DNA from: Candidatus Allochristensenella caecavium
GTDB lineage: Bacteria > Bacillota > Clostridia > Christensenellales > QAND01
Reading direction: 5' to 3'
NCBI GenBank assembly: GCA_904397865.1
Contig: CAJFOS010000006.1
Span: 44,455-108,454, forward strand
Length of the DNA stretch: 64,000 nt
The notes below the pieces were generated by a model that was given only the letters and a program-made list of their open reading frames with translations, ran no database searches and was not told the DNA's origin. The first letter of the stretch is position 1, and each line of letters begins with the position of its first letter. Of this stretch, positions 54,571 to 63,922 are shown piece after piece. The position numbers and the translations under genes were made by a program.

Positions 54571-55544
54571 CCGACACGCTCCATCACACGGCCCGTCTTT
54601 GCATCCTGCACCAGCACCCAGTAGCCCTGGCGATGAAAGGTAAAGCCCTGTAAATAGGCCGGCGGTGCAGGCGCATATTCACCGGGGATGGCAACGGCCA
54701 CAGCCTTGGGCGCGCCGGATTCATCCGGCAGCTGACCGAGCAGATAGGAGAATGCCGCTGTGCTTTCTACCCGCTGCCACTGCCACTGGCCGGGCAGTAC
54801 AGGGCCCTGCACGCGTTCTGTCTGCCTGTCCGGTTGCGGCTCTATCACTGTATGAAAAGTTCCCTCTGACGGTGGTTCTTCCCTCCGGCTCTCCGCACTA
54901 CATGCTTGACTATCCATGGACAACAGCGCCCTTTTTGATTCCGTCCTTTCATCCGGCTGCAACAAAGCGGACGCATCCATTCCACTGGTTTTCGGTTCAT
55001 TCTGTGCATGCGGTTGCGTTGGTTCACCTTCGGAAGCGCAGGCCTCAGCCGGGGTTTCTTTTTGTATTGGTTTCCGTTCTACCGGCCCATCCGTGCATAT
55101 GGGGCTCGTATCCGGCTGCACATTTTCCTTGGGTTGCAGCGTATTTTGCGGCATTTGCCGGCTTGCTGTTCGGCGGTCCGCGCGCCGCTTCTCCCTTTCC
55201 GCCTGGAACCAGCCCTCCAGCTCTTGCTCAATGGGCTGCCATTGCAGCAGCGGCGGTTCCGTCTCGCCTGCGGCCAACATCCTGCCTGCCTCATCCGTAA
55301 TCACAAAGACCAGCCGCTCATCCTGCGTTTTGCACGTCGCAGCGAACGCACCCGCTCCACCGCAAGCTGGAATTTCCGTCCACCTGCCATGGTCGCGCAT
55401 CAGGCATCGCTTGGCACGCTTGGGCATCTCCCGGATGGATAACTGAACAAACTCCTTTTCGTTTTGTGCCTGTACCTTTCCGTGTCCGCGCACCGTTCGT
55501 CCATCTGGTGCACGCAAGAGAAACTGTTTTTGCCAAAGGAGCAT
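54567..55544 (-). CDS. Unknown protein with low-complexity centre
   Basis: 325 residues, no membrane segment. A conserved-looking N-terminal 130 residues (WQKQFLLRAPDGRTVRGHGK) and C-terminal 80 residues (AFSYLLGQLPDESGAPKAVAVAIPGEY, HRQGYWVLVQD) flank a Gln/Glu/Pro-rich, probably disordered centre. I do not recognise it; the C-terminal block resembles uncharacterised Clostridia proteins near sporulation genes. ATG follows GGAGGAG. Its stop overlaps the PBP stop by 4 bases with no terminator between them. Confidence 0.7.
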   Translation of the reverse strand: MLLWQKQFLLRAPDGRTVRGHGKVQAQNEKEFVQLSIREMPKRAKRCLMRDHGRWTEIPACGGAGAFAATCKTQDERLVFVITDEAGRMLAAGETEPPLLQWQPIEQELEGWFQAEREKRRADRRTASRQMPQNTLQPKENVQPDTSPICTDGPVERKPIQKETPAEACASEGEPTQPHAQNEPKTSGMDASALLQPDERTESKRALLSMDSQACSAESRREEPPSEGTFHTVIEPQPDRQTERVQGPVLPGQWQWQRVESTAAFSYLLGQLPDESGAPKAVAVAIPGEYAPAPPAYLQGFTFHRQGYWVLVQDAKTGRVMERVG

Positions 55545-55612
55545 ACCGCTCTCCTCCCTTCAGCAAAGTATATGCACCAAACGGCAAAACAAAACCTAAG
55601 GATGAATCCTAT

Positions 55613-56479
55613 TTATTGTGATTTATGCGACCCCTTTACCAGCGGGCCAGTCGCATCGCTCAACGCAATGAACTGTTCAATACACAACGTCTCGCCCCGC
55701 ACGCCGGGTGCGATTCCACACTGGCCGAGCGCCTGCATAATCGCTGGCTTATCCAACCCCGGGATGGCGGACAGATTGTTCAAAATGGTTTTACGCCGCA
55801 TGGCAAAACTGGCCCGTACCAGAGTAAACATCCACGCCTCATCCGCCGGCTGTATGGGATACGGCCGCCTTGTCAGCCGCACGACGGTGGAATCCACATC
55901 CGGTGCAGGAAAAAAGCATGGCGGCGGCACCTGTAAGACGGTCTGCGTCTGCGAATAATACTGCACAGCCACGCTCAGCGACCCATAATCCCGTCCGCCT
56001 GGCGGCGCACAGAGCCGTTGTGCGACTTCCTTTTGCATCATCAGCACGAATGTATCTACCGTCGGCAGTTCATGCAATAGGCGCAGCAGAATGGCCGTTG
56101 TCGCATAATATGGCAGATTCGCTACCACCGCCGCGTGTTCTCCCAGGTCAAGGCTCGCTAAGTCCGCTTTGAGCGCATCGCCATGAATGAGCGTTAAGTT
56201 CTGCGCTTCTACATGGTTTTGCAACATCGCATACAACCCTGCATCCAGCTCCAGCGCATATACATGGCTGGCCTTCTTGCATAACCGCACAGTCAGCGCA
56301 CCTGCACCCGGCCCTATCTCCAGCACACGCCGGCCCGTTAAATCGCCCGCCGCACGGACGATTGCGTCTGCCGCATTTTTATCGCACAAAAAATTTTGCC
56401 CCAGCCGCTTGTTTGGCCGCAGTCCGTTTTCCGTCATCAACTGACGGAGCTGGCTTCTATTTGCTGCATCAAATTCCAT
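55613..56479 (-). CDS. ksgA: 16S rRNA dimethyladenosine transferase KsgA
   Basis: Dimethylates the two adjacent adenines of the 16S helix 45 loop during 30S maturation. 288 residues: KRLGQNFLCDKN, the SAM motif VLEIGPGAGALT and the catalytic VVANLPYYATTAILLRLL. GGAGA precedes the ATG at 56479. It follows the YabE-like gene, as in Bacillus, with a terminator between. Confidence 0.95.
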   Translation of the reverse strand: MEFDAANRSQLRQLMTENGLRPNKRLGQNFLCDKNAADAIVRAAGDLTGRRVLEIGPGAGALTVRLCKKASHVYALELDAGLYAMLQNHVEAQNLTLIHGDALKADLASLDLGEHAAVVANLPYYATTAILLRLLHELPTVDTFVLMMQKEVAQRLCAPPGGRDYGSLSVAVQYYSQTQTVLQVPPPCFFPAPDVDSTVVRLTRRPYPIQPADEAWMFTLVRASFAMRRKTILNNLSAIPGLDKPAIMQALGQCGIAPGVRGETLCIEQFIALSDATGPLVKGSHKSQ

Positions 56480-56497
56480 CGTCCGTCTCCTTCGTAC

Positions 56498-56530
56498 AAG
56501 AAAAGGCACGCCTTTGCGTGCCTTTCATTT
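56498..56530 (-). terminator. Intrinsic terminator after the yabE-like gene
   Basis: Minus-strand AAAGGCACGC/GCGTGCCTTTT hairpin with a short T tail. Confidence 0.75.
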
Positions 56531-56538
56531 TAACATGA

Positions 56539-58923
56539 TTATTTGAGAACGTATACCTTTACGTTCCGTTTTCGTCCCCAGCGGGTACAATCCGCTTTGG
56601 TATCCATGAATACGTCAATGCATACCTTGCTGCTCGTGTTGGCGCCGGTATCCTCTGCCACTGCATAGCCATATCCCGGGATATAGAACTTTGTCCCAAA
56701 GGCGAACTGCTTGGTATTGACCGCACACATACCAATCATCGGCCACTTGCCCGTGGCCGTTCTGCGGCCGGTATGCGTGTAAGCTGTAATCTGGTCGACC
56801 ACAACGGTCTTCTTAATCATACTGGAAGTTGGTCCGCCCGCCGGCAAATCATCAATCGCCGGGTTGACTGGCGCGCGCGTGCCAATCAATACAATCTTAT
56901 TGACCGCCGGTGTAGTAATCTTATCCGATACCACTGCACGTCCAGTTTCCACACCATTTTTATACGTCACACGCTCCTTGACCGTGCGCACGCCTTCTTT
57001 GCCCTGCCGGGATACCTTTTTCGTTCCCCGGTTCACCTTATTCGATTTTTGTTCAATCGTTTTAAAGGCTACTGCATACGTTTTCTCTTCATATTTGACT
57101 TCCACTGTCGTCAGTTGAATCTGCATGCCTGCCGTCAACTGTGTATCAGCCGAAGGCGATAGCTCATCGGAAGCGGAATACGAGATACCCGCCTTTTTCA
57201 ACGCGTCGGCAACCGTGCCTTCCGCGATGCGTACATTGATAGTTTCTTTCATCGTCTGCACGGACACGTCAAAAGCGCGCTTGATATGAATTTCCAAGCC
57301 CTCTTCTATCGGCGTATCCAAGCTGGGCGAAATCGCATCATCCTCATCATAGGTAACGCCGCTTTTCGCCAGCGCATCCTCTACCGTACCAACAGCCAGG
57401 CGCACCGGTGTAGCTCCTTCGCCCTCCACTGCAACGGTCATATTGCGTGCACGCTGGATAACAATCGTATAGCCATCGTCCACCTCTTCCGTCAATTCCG
57501 CCGCAACAACTTTGTCCTCAAACATCGCCGCAGTAAACACCTCTGTGGTGTCCTGTTCATCCGTCTGTTCGGTCTGGATGCTGTCAGCATCCGTTGTCTG
57601 CGGCGTCGTTTCCGGCGTCGGCGTCGGCTCCTCCGCCTGTGTCTGTTCGGATGGTGCAGCCTGACTGGTCTGTTCCTGCTGCACCTCGCCAGCCAGCTCC
57701 TCCTCGGTCAACTGCGGTTCTTCTTCGGCCGCCCGGTTGGCCGCATCCGCCTGTTCCTGCGCTGTGACAACTTTTGTCATCGTCACCAAATCATCCGGGT
57801 CAATGGTCAGCTGCGCTTCAGCCAGAATCGCATCCGCTTCCTTTTCCGCCGTGCGCACCTGCGAAATCGTCCCGTCGTCATTGATAGTGATAATACAGTA
57901 ACGGCCTTCAAAGAAATACCAGCCGCCATAACCAATGCCGCACAACGAAACAAGCGTCAGTACGCCCAAGGCACATTTCTTCCAAATGGACAACGGCGCA
58001 GGCGCACGGCCGTCTGTTCCATCGGTACCGTCCGTTCCCGTCGGCCGCTTGCTTCTCTTTTCCTTTTTCCCCATACGAAGACGCGGCGTAAACGCCGCTT
58101 CTTTTGCGGCAGGTACCTGTTCTGTTTGTTGCTCCGCTGCCGCAACTTCCGGTGCAGCATGCTCCTCAGGCTGTTCTGCCGACCCTTCCGCTTGTTCTTG
58201 CGGCACCACAGCGGGTTGCTCTTCCATATGGGGTTGGGCAACTGGCACAGCCTCTACGGTTTGACCGGTTTCCGGCTGTTTTTTCTCCGCAGCGTCTTTG
58301 CGGCGCAGAGGCAGTATCTTGGCCTGTTGCTTTTTCTCCGCTTCAGGCGGCGGTTGTATCGAATTCTTTTCTTCTTGCATCTGTGGCGTCGTAGACGCCT
58401 GTACAACCGGTTCCTCCACCTTTTCTGTGTACAGGGGACGGAAATCCAACTCTTTTTCCGACTCCTGCACCGTCGGCCTTTGCATTTCCTGCTGTGCATG
58501 GCGAATGCGTTCGGCCAGTTCTTCCTCTTCACGCAAGCGCTTTTCCAGCTGCTGGCGCTGATGCATTTGTGAACGCTGCAAACGGACGGGCCTGCTCTTT
58601 TTTTCACCGCTCAGATTCAGCTGCGGCTTATAATAAGGCACCTTTCCCTGCAGAACCGATTCCTGCTCCTGCTTCTTATTGCGCCGTCCCACCTGGTGAT
58701 TGAACTGCAACCGCTGCACCAGTTCCACGGGCATGCGTATCAGAACCCCTGTTCCGTGTGCCGCTTTTTTCGCCAGGCGTTTCACGCTTTTTAAAAAGCT
58801 ATTCGCATGGGTGTCCGCTTCCATACGTGAGCGTCCATCGTATAACACGCCATTCATCCGGTCCTTCGGATGCAGCTCGATGTCCACTTTGCGTTTGGAT
58901 ACGCGTCGTCGTACACTCGACAT
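56539..58923 (-). CDS. YabE-like G5/3D-domain wall protein with long cytoplasmic extension
   Basis: 794 residues. The outer half is standard: one membrane segment (about 315-335), DUF348 repeats (TVEDALAKSGVTYDEDDAI, TVADALKKAGISYSASDEL), a G5 domain (about 600-690) and a 3D lytic domain (about 710-794) with Asp residues in VAEDTG and VCIDVFMDTK. The N-terminal 310 residues are unusual: basic start, coiled coil (QQLEKRLREEEELAERI), Glu/Gln-rich stretch and a GTD triple repeat just before the membrane. GGAGGA precedes the ATG at 58923. Probably a peptidoglycan muralytic enzyme. Confidence 0.88.
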   Translation of the reverse strand: MSSVRRRVSKRKVDIELHPKDRMNGVLYDGRSRMEADTHANSFLKSVKRLAKKAAHGTGVLIRMPVELVQRLQFNHQVGRRNKKQEQESVLQGKVPYYKPQLNLSGEKKSRPVRLQRSQMHQRQQLEKRLREEEELAERIRHAQQEMQRPTVQESEKELDFRPLYTEKVEEPVVQASTTPQMQEEKNSIQPPPEAEKKQQAKILPLRRKDAAEKKQPETGQTVEAVPVAQPHMEEQPAVVPQEQAEGSAEQPEEHAAPEVAAAEQQTEQVPAAKEAAFTPRLRMGKKEKRSKRPTGTDGTDGTDGRAPAPLSIWKKCALGVLTLVSLCGIGYGGWYFFEGRYCIITINDDGTISQVRTAEKEADAILAEAQLTIDPDDLVTMTKVVTAQEQADAANRAAEEEPQLTEEELAGEVQQEQTSQAAPSEQTQAEEPTPTPETTPQTTDADSIQTEQTDEQDTTEVFTAAMFEDKVVAAELTEEVDDGYTIVIQRARNMTVAVEGEGATPVRLAVGTVEDALAKSGVTYDEDDAISPSLDTPIEEGLEIHIKRAFDVSVQTMKETINVRIAEGTVADALKKAGISYSASDELSPSADTQLTAGMQIQLTTVEVKYEEKTYAVAFKTIEQKSNKVNRGTKKVSRQGKEGVRTVKERVTYKNGVETGRAVVSDKITTPAVNKIVLIGTRAPVNPAIDDLPAGGPTSSMIKKTVVVDQITAYTHTGRRTATGKWPMIGMCAVNTKQFAFGTKFYIPGYGYAVAEDTGANTSSKVCIDVFMDTKADCTRWGRKRNVKVYVLK

Positions 58924-59044
58924 TTTGTTCCTCCTTGCCTGCTCCAACATGGATATTATATGGATTCCCTAAAAAGATGTCAAATCTGTTACAGATTTGC
59001 TTCGTTTTTATTTCCAATCTTCCGTTTTTCGACAGGATGTGGAA

Positions 59045-59079
59045 CAAAAAAGCAGAATCTCTCGATTCTGCTTTTTTCG
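59045..59079. terminator. Terminator after the DUF1540 gene
   Basis: AAAAAAGCAGAATC/GATTCTGCTTTTTT palindrome. Confidence 0.85.
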
Positions 59080-59188
59080 TTTGGAACACTTCCGCTCTGC
59101 TGTATGCTTATCGTCCTGCGTATACTGTCTGTCCATATGCCCATTGGCCTGCACCCAAAGCCATTGCATCGACATTTTTTAGTTCTTT

Positions 59189-59359
59189 TTAGCGTTTTTT
59201 AAAGCTACAGCATTCTGTTTCCGCCGGTTCTGCACTGCGTTCGCAACCGCAGTTGCCCACGCAGATGGTATCCAGGCCGCACGTCTGACACGAATCGTTA
59301 AACCGGCAGGAACCAACGTGGCATTCAATCCTCTGTTCGCCTTTCTTTTGTCCAAACAT
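59189..59359 (-). CDS. Small cysteine-rich DUF1540 protein
   Basis: 56 residues: IECHVGSCRFND, CQTCGLDTICVG and ETECCSFKKR follow the DUF1540 pattern of spaced cysteines, which suggests metal binding. Such peptides are common in spore-forming Firmicutes, often in two copies, with unknown role. AAGGAGGGG precedes the ATG at 59359, which decides this frame over the overlapping longer ones. It is monocistronic, with a terminator downstream. Confidence 0.82.
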   Translation of the reverse strand: MFGQKKGEQRIECHVGSCRFNDSCQTCGLDTICVGNCGCERSAEPAETECCSFKKR

Positions 59360-59478
59360 TGCTGTTTCCCCTCCTTCATTCTGTACGCATTTAGTGTGTC
59401 CCACGCGCCGTTTTTCATCGCGCCAAATTGTGTTTTTTCGTCCAAAATCTGTTTTTTTCACAAGCAAGACGGCGGGAA

Positions 59479-59507
59479 TTGAAACATCGCGTTAAATGCA
59501 GTACACT
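59479..59507 (+). promoter_or_regulatory. Promoter of the ABC-F gene
   Basis: TTGAAA (59479-59484), 17 bases, TACACT (59502-59507). Confidence 0.6.
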
Positions 59508-59535
59508 AGGAAACGATGGCATACGGGAGGCTTAT

Positions 59536-61449
59536 ATGAATATCCTAAGCGTACATCATCTGACCAAGACGTTTGGCGAACGCGTGTTATTTGACCGCGT
59601 TTGTTTTGATGTGCCCGAACGTGGACGCATCGGGCTGGTCGGCGTCAACGGTTGTGGAAAAACAACGCTGTTACGCATCCTCACAGGAGAAGAAGCACAC
59701 GACAGCGGTGACATCGCTTTACAGAAGGGCAAGCGGATTGGTTATATGGCGCAGCATGCCGCGTATGCCTCCTCCCGCACGCTCTATGAACAGACGCTGC
59801 AAATCTTTGCTCCCCTGATGCAATGGGAAGCGGAACTTGAACAGATTCGCCAGCAGATTGAAGCCGCAGAACAGCCGTTGGAGCCGCTGGTCAAACGGCA
59901 AGCTGCTTTGACTGAACGCTACCAGGCGCAAGGCGGGCTGACATATCGCGCACGTACCCGTTCAACCTTACTGGGAATGGGGTTTCGCGAAGCCGACTTA
60001 TCCCTTCCTATGCATGCGCTCTCAGGAGGACAGCACAGCAAAGCCCAAATGGCGCAGCTGTTGCTCAGCGGAGCGGACTTGCTTTTGCTGGACGAACCGA
60101 CCAACCATCTGGATATCCAAAGTGTGGAGTGGCTGGAAAACTATTTGATTGGATATCCGGGCGCATTGCTTATCATCTCGCACGACCGTTATTTTCTTGA
60201 CCGCGTTACAACCGGCACATTGGAGCTCGAACATCAGCGTATCACCGCGTTTGACGGCGGGTATTCCGCTTACCTGCAGCACAAGGAAAGGCAACGCGAA
60301 ATCGAGGCTAAGCATTATAAGACGGCACAAAAAGAAATTAAGCGCATGGAAGATATGATTACGGAATTCCGGCGTTGGAACCGAGAACGCAGTGTCCGCA
60401 CAGCAGAAAGCAAGGAAAAGCAGCTGGCTAAACTCAAACAATCCGTTAAAAAGCCAGAAAATGCGCCGCCCGCTATCCGGTTTCAAATTGATGCACAATC
60501 GGGTGGCGGTCAGGACGTCTTGATGGCCAGAGGCTTATCCAAAGCATTTGACAAGCAGCTGTTTTCCCACGTTGATATCCACATCCGCAAAGGCGAACGC
60601 GTTTTCTTGCTGGGCCCCAATGGTTGCGGAAAAACGACGCTGTTTCAAATTCTGCTCGGCCGGCAATTGCCCGACCAGGGAGAGGTACAGCTCGGTTCAC
60701 AAATCCGCATCGGTTATTATGACCAGACACAGAGCAGCTTACGCCCGGATGGCGATGCATTCAGCGCAATTGCCGACGCGTTTCCCTCCCTGAACCAGAC
60801 GCAGATTCGCAGTGCGCTCGCCGCATTTCTTTTCCGCGGCGATGATGTCTTTAAACCCATTGCGGCGCTATCCGGCGGCGAACGGGCTCGCATTGAACTT
60901 CTCAAGCTCATGCTTTCCCAGGCCAACTTTCTTTTGTTGGACGAACCGACCAACCATCTGGATGCCCCTTCACGCGAAGCGTTGGAACGAGCGCTGCTGG
61001 ACTATGAAGGAACGATTTTCGCCATCTCCCATGACCGGTATCTGGTCAATCGTCTGGCCACGCGTGTGCTAAGCCTGACGCCGCATGGATTGGACGAAAG
61101 CATCGGCAATTATGATGATTATCTACGCCACCAGCAAGAAACTGCGCAAGCGGCCCAAAAACCGGATGTCACCCCCGTCAAAACGCCAAGCGAAAGCAAG
61201 GAACGACGGGAAAATGCCGCAGCATTGCGCCGCACCCGCGCACAACTTCGCAAAGCCGAGGATACCATCGAACGCTGGGAAGAGCAGATTCGTGCGCTCG
61301 AACACCAGCTCGCTCAGCCGGAAATCGCATGCGATTATGAAAAAACGCTCGCTCTTACCGAGCAACTGCACCAGGCTCACGAAGAACTGGACCAAACGAT
61401 GGAACAATGGGAATCGCTCAGCCTGCTGTTGGAACAATCCGAAGGATGA
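59536..61449 (+). CDS. ABC-F family ATPase
   Basis: Soluble twin-ATPase protein that acts on the ribosome (translation factor or antibiotic-protection type). 637 residues: two NBDs with Walker A GVNGCGKTTL and GPNGCGKTTL, signatures LSGGQHSKAQ and LSGGERARIE, both with LLLDEPTNHLD, joined by a charged arm linker (about 240-320), and a C-terminal coiled coil. No membrane segment. GGGAGG precedes the ATG at 59536. Whether it confers resistance cannot be told; no leader peptide was seen in the short 5' region. Confidence 0.92.
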   Translation: MNILSVHHLTKTFGERVLFDRVCFDVPERGRIGLVGVNGCGKTTLLRILTGEEAHDSGDIALQKGKRIGYMAQHAAYASSRTLYEQTLQIFAPLMQWEAELEQIRQQIEAAEQPLEPLVKRQAALTERYQAQGGLTYRARTRSTLLGMGFREADLSLPMHALSGGQHSKAQMAQLLLSGADLLLLDEPTNHLDIQSVEWLENYLIGYPGALLIISHDRYFLDRVTTGTLELEHQRITAFDGGYSAYLQHKERQREIEAKHYKTAQKEIKRMEDMITEFRRWNRERSVRTAESKEKQLAKLKQSVKKPENAPPAIRFQIDAQSGGGQDVLMARGLSKAFDKQLFSHVDIHIRKGERVFLLGPNGCGKTTLFQILLGRQLPDQGEVQLGSQIRIGYYDQTQSSLRPDGDAFSAIADAFPSLNQTQIRSALAAFLFRGDDVFKPIAALSGGERARIELLKLMLSQANFLLLDEPTNHLDAPSREALERALLDYEGTIFAISHDRYLVNRLATRVLSLTPHGLDESIGNYDDYLRHQQETAQAAQKPDVTPVKTPSESKERRENAAALRRTRAQLRKAEDTIERWEEQIRALEHQLAQPEIACDYEKTLALTEQLHQAHEELDQTMEQWESLSLLLEQSEG

Positions 61450-61453
61450 ATAA

Positions 61454-61486
61454 GAAAAAGAGACAGCTTAGCTGTCTCTTTTTTTG
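61454..61486. terminator. Bidirectional terminator
   Basis: AAAAAGAGACAGC/GCTGTCTCTTTTTTT hairpin between the ABC-F gene and fhs. Confidence 0.88.
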
Positions 61487-61495
61487 TTTCTCTGT

Positions 61496-63163
61496 TTAGA
61501 AAATGCCTTGAATATACCCCTGTTCATCGATATACACATTTTCTGAAGCCGGACGCGGCGGAAGCCCGGGCATGGTCATAATCGTACCCGTCAGCACCAC
61601 GACAAAGCCGGCGCCCGCCGAAGCACGGACATTGCGCACATGCAGTGTGAAGTCACGCGGACGACCTTTCTGCTTGGCGTCATCGGACAGGGACATTTGT
61701 GTTTTGGCCATGCACACCGGCCAGTCACCCATCCCTTGTTTGGTCAACTGTTCGAGCTGCTCTTCCGCAGTTGGGCTGTACTCCACATCTTTTGCGCCAT
61801 AAATCTGCGTCGCGATGGTATGAATTTTTTCTTTGAGCGGCATAACATCGGGGTAAAGGAAATGCGGGCCATCATTGGGCGTCTGTACCAATGCAAGCAC
61901 AGCCTCGGCCAATTCTTCTGCCCCTGCGCCGCCCTTGGCCCATACGTCGGCCAGCACTGCTTGCGCACCGATTTGTTTACAATGTTCGGCTACCAAGTTC
62001 AGTTCCGCTTCTGTATCAAACACAAAGCGATTGATGGCTACGACCGTGGGCACATGGAACTTATTCTGTATGTTTTCCACATGCGCCGTCAGGTTTTCAA
62101 TGCCCTTTTGCAGTGCCTGTATATTCTCGTGATTCAAGTCCTCCTTGGCAACGCCGCCATGATACTTAAGCGCGCGTACGGTTGCCACAATCACACATGC
62201 ATCCGGCCAGATACCACCCTTGCGGCATTTGATATCCAAGAATTTCTCCGCACCCAGGTCAGCGCCGAAACCGGCCTCCGTCACGGTGATATCCGCCAGT
62301 TTACGCGCCAGGCGTGTGGCTGCCAGCGTTGAACAACCATGGGCAATATTGGCAAACGGACCGCCGTGAATCAAAGCAGGCGTACCTTCCAGCGTCTGCA
62401 CCAGATTGGGTTTGATGGCATCAGCCAACAGCACGGCCATTGCCGGCGCCACTTCCAGCTGTCCAGCACGCACCGGGTCCCCTTTACCGTCGTACCCGAC
62501 AATGATATTGGCCAGCCTGTCGCGCAGGTCATCCAAATCTTTACTCAGACACAGTGTGGCCATGACTTCGCTGGCTGCTGTGATATCAAATCCATCATCA
62601 CGCGGCACACCGCTGGTCTTGCCACCCAGACCGCTTTCAATATGCCGTAACTGCCGGTCGTTCATATCCATGCAACGCCGCCATGTAACCGTTTGAATAT
62701 CCAGGCCATTCCCCTGATAAATATGGTTGTCCACAATTGCCGCCAGCAAATTGTTGGCCGAAGTGATGGCGTGCATATCCCCTGTAAAGTGCAGGTTGAT
62801 ATCTTCCATCGGAATAATTTGCGCATGACCACCGCCGGTCGCGCCGCCTTTGACGCCGAATACAGGCCCCATGGAAGGCTCCCGCAGCGCCACCATGGTC
62901 TTTTTGCCCAGACGGCTCAAACCATCCGCTAATCCGATGGAAATGGTCGTCTTGCCCTCCCCTGCGGGTGTGGGTGTAATCGCTGTAACCAACACCAGTT
63001 TGCCGTCCGGGCGCTCTTGCACCCGTTTAGTCAATTCCGGGGATAGCTTTGCTTTGTTTCTTCCATAAAACTCCAATTCTTCCGGCAAAATACCTACTTT
63101 AGCCGCAACCTCCGTCAGCGGTTTCGGTGTTGTTTGGCGTGCGATTTCAATATCGGTTGGCAT
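61496..63163 (-). CDS. fhs: Formate--tetrahydrofolate ligase
   Basis: Activates formate to 10-formyl-THF, for purine and Met-tRNA formylation or acetogenesis. 555 residues of the expected length, with the ATP loop TPTPAGEGKTT and the conserved MDMNDRQLRHIESGLGG. An earlier TTG touches the ribosome site; GGAGG is 8 bases before the ATG at 63163. No methylene-THF dehydrogenase gene is adjacent, so a Wood-Ljungdahl role cannot be claimed. Confidence 0.97.
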   Translation of the reverse strand: MPTDIEIARQTTPKPLTEVAAKVGILPEELEFYGRNKAKLSPELTKRVQERPDGKLVLVTAITPTPAGEGKTTISIGLADGLSRLGKKTMVALREPSMGPVFGVKGGATGGGHAQIIPMEDINLHFTGDMHAITSANNLLAAIVDNHIYQGNGLDIQTVTWRRCMDMNDRQLRHIESGLGGKTSGVPRDDGFDITAASEVMATLCLSKDLDDLRDRLANIIVGYDGKGDPVRAGQLEVAPAMAVLLADAIKPNLVQTLEGTPALIHGGPFANIAHGCSTLAATRLARKLADITVTEAGFGADLGAEKFLDIKCRKGGIWPDACVIVATVRALKYHGGVAKEDLNHENIQALQKGIENLTAHVENIQNKFHVPTVVAINRFVFDTEAELNLVAEHCKQIGAQAVLADVWAKGGAGAEELAEAVLALVQTPNDGPHFLYPDVMPLKEKIHTIATQIYGAKDVEYSPTAEEQLEQLTKQGMGDWPVCMAKTQMSLSDDAKQKGRPRDFTLHVRNVRASAGAGFVVVLTGTIMTMPGLPPRPASENVYIDEQGYIQGIF

Positions 63164-63198
63164 ACGCAAGCCCTCCTCTTTATTTGTTAAGTTGACAT

Positions 63199-63221
63199 AA
63201 AAAGGGCCCTCCGGCCTCTTT
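63199..63221 (-). terminator. Terminator after queT
   Basis: Minus-strand AAGAGGCC/GGCCCTTTTT stem with one mismatch and a T tail, between queT and fhs. Confidence 0.55.
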
Positions 63222-63243
63222 GTTACAAATACATTCTACAGGG

Positions 63244-63729
63244 TCACAGGGGCAATTTTTCTTTATAACGGTCCAGCAACCTATACAATGGATAGCCCAG
63301 CGCATAACAGGCAATCGCCTGTCCCACCCCCACACAGAACACAGATAACCAATACGCTTCCTTTGCCACCAGCATCAGTGTCAGCGAAACCAGAAACGCA
63401 TTGAATAAGATGTCCGGTGCCATCGCAAGGAAAAAATTCTGTCGGCGCAGCTGGTAGATGCATACCACGCTCAAAAATGTGGCTACCGTGCCAAACAATA
63501 CGTCCAAAATGCCTAACGTACTCCAGAGCAAATTGGAAATCAGACACCCTGTCGTCAATCCAAAAATAGCGGCCGGGGTGAAAAGCGCTAGAACACATAA
63601 CGCTTCTGAAATACGCACCTGCACCGCCGCAAATCCAAAGGGAGCAAACAGTCCCGTCAGTGCGATATATAATGCGGCAATTAGCGCGCACTTTGCAATA
63701 AAGCCCGCGGTCCATTTCGTCTGTCCCAT
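63244..63729 (-). CDS. queT: QueT-type queuosine-precursor transporter
   Basis: 161-residue S component of an energy-coupling-factor importer for queuosine precursors. Five hydrophobic helices; GLFAPFGFAAVQVRISEAL is the QueT signature. GGGAGG precedes the ATG at 63729; an extended -10 (TGCTATAAT) gives a short leader, too short for the preQ1 riboswitch often found before queT. No ECF ATPase genes are nearby. Confidence 0.88.
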   Translation of the reverse strand: MGQTKWTAGFIAKCALIAALYIALTGLFAPFGFAAVQVRISEALCVLALFTPAAIFGLTTGCLISNLLWSTLGILDVLFGTVATFLSVVCIYQLRRQNFFLAMAPDILFNAFLVSLTLMLVAKEAYWLSVFCVGVGQAIACYALGYPLYRLLDRYKEKLPL

Positions 63730-63793
63730 GGAGAAATGCCTCCCTATTTTGTGCTTTTTTCTATTATAGCATAAATTTATTTGGAAGATGGGC

Positions 63794-63822
63794 TTGATTT
63801 CTGCGTATACGGGTAGTATAAT
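63794..63822 (+). promoter_or_regulatory. Promoter of the tRNA-Ala region
   Basis: TTGATT (63794-63799), 17 bases, TATAAT (63817-63822), about 15 bases before the partial tRNA copy. Confidence 0.7.
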
Positions 63823-63837
63823 GGCTAAGCATCGCAA

Positions 63838-63899
63838 GGGGCATTGGCACAGTTGGTAGTCCTTCCTGCGTGCTTTACACCATGAGGAAAACTTAACTG
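63838..63899 (+). pseudogene. Truncated tRNA-like copy of tRNA-Ala 5' half
   Basis: The first 23 bases (63838-63860) are identical to 63923-63945 of the tRNA-Ala and then diverge. The next part contains CGTGCTTTACACCATG, which looks like an anticodon arm with TAC (valine type), but no T-arm or matching acceptor follows. It cannot fold into a full tRNA. Confidence 0.6.
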
Positions 63900-63922
63900 G
63901 ATAGCACTCAACATAACAATAT

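Noticed and set aside
59179..59445. An 88-residue minus-strand frame overlapping the DUF1540 gene
   Set aside because: The alternative frame carries the DUF1540 cysteine pattern and the only good ribosome site.
63164..63240. A tetrahydrofolate riboswitch ahead of fhs
   Set aside because: The short upstream region holds only the queT terminator and a ribosome site.
63730..63793. A preQ1 riboswitch ahead of queT
   Set aside because: The leader between the -10 box and the start is only about 30 bases and contains no preQ1 aptamer-like stem with an A-rich tail.
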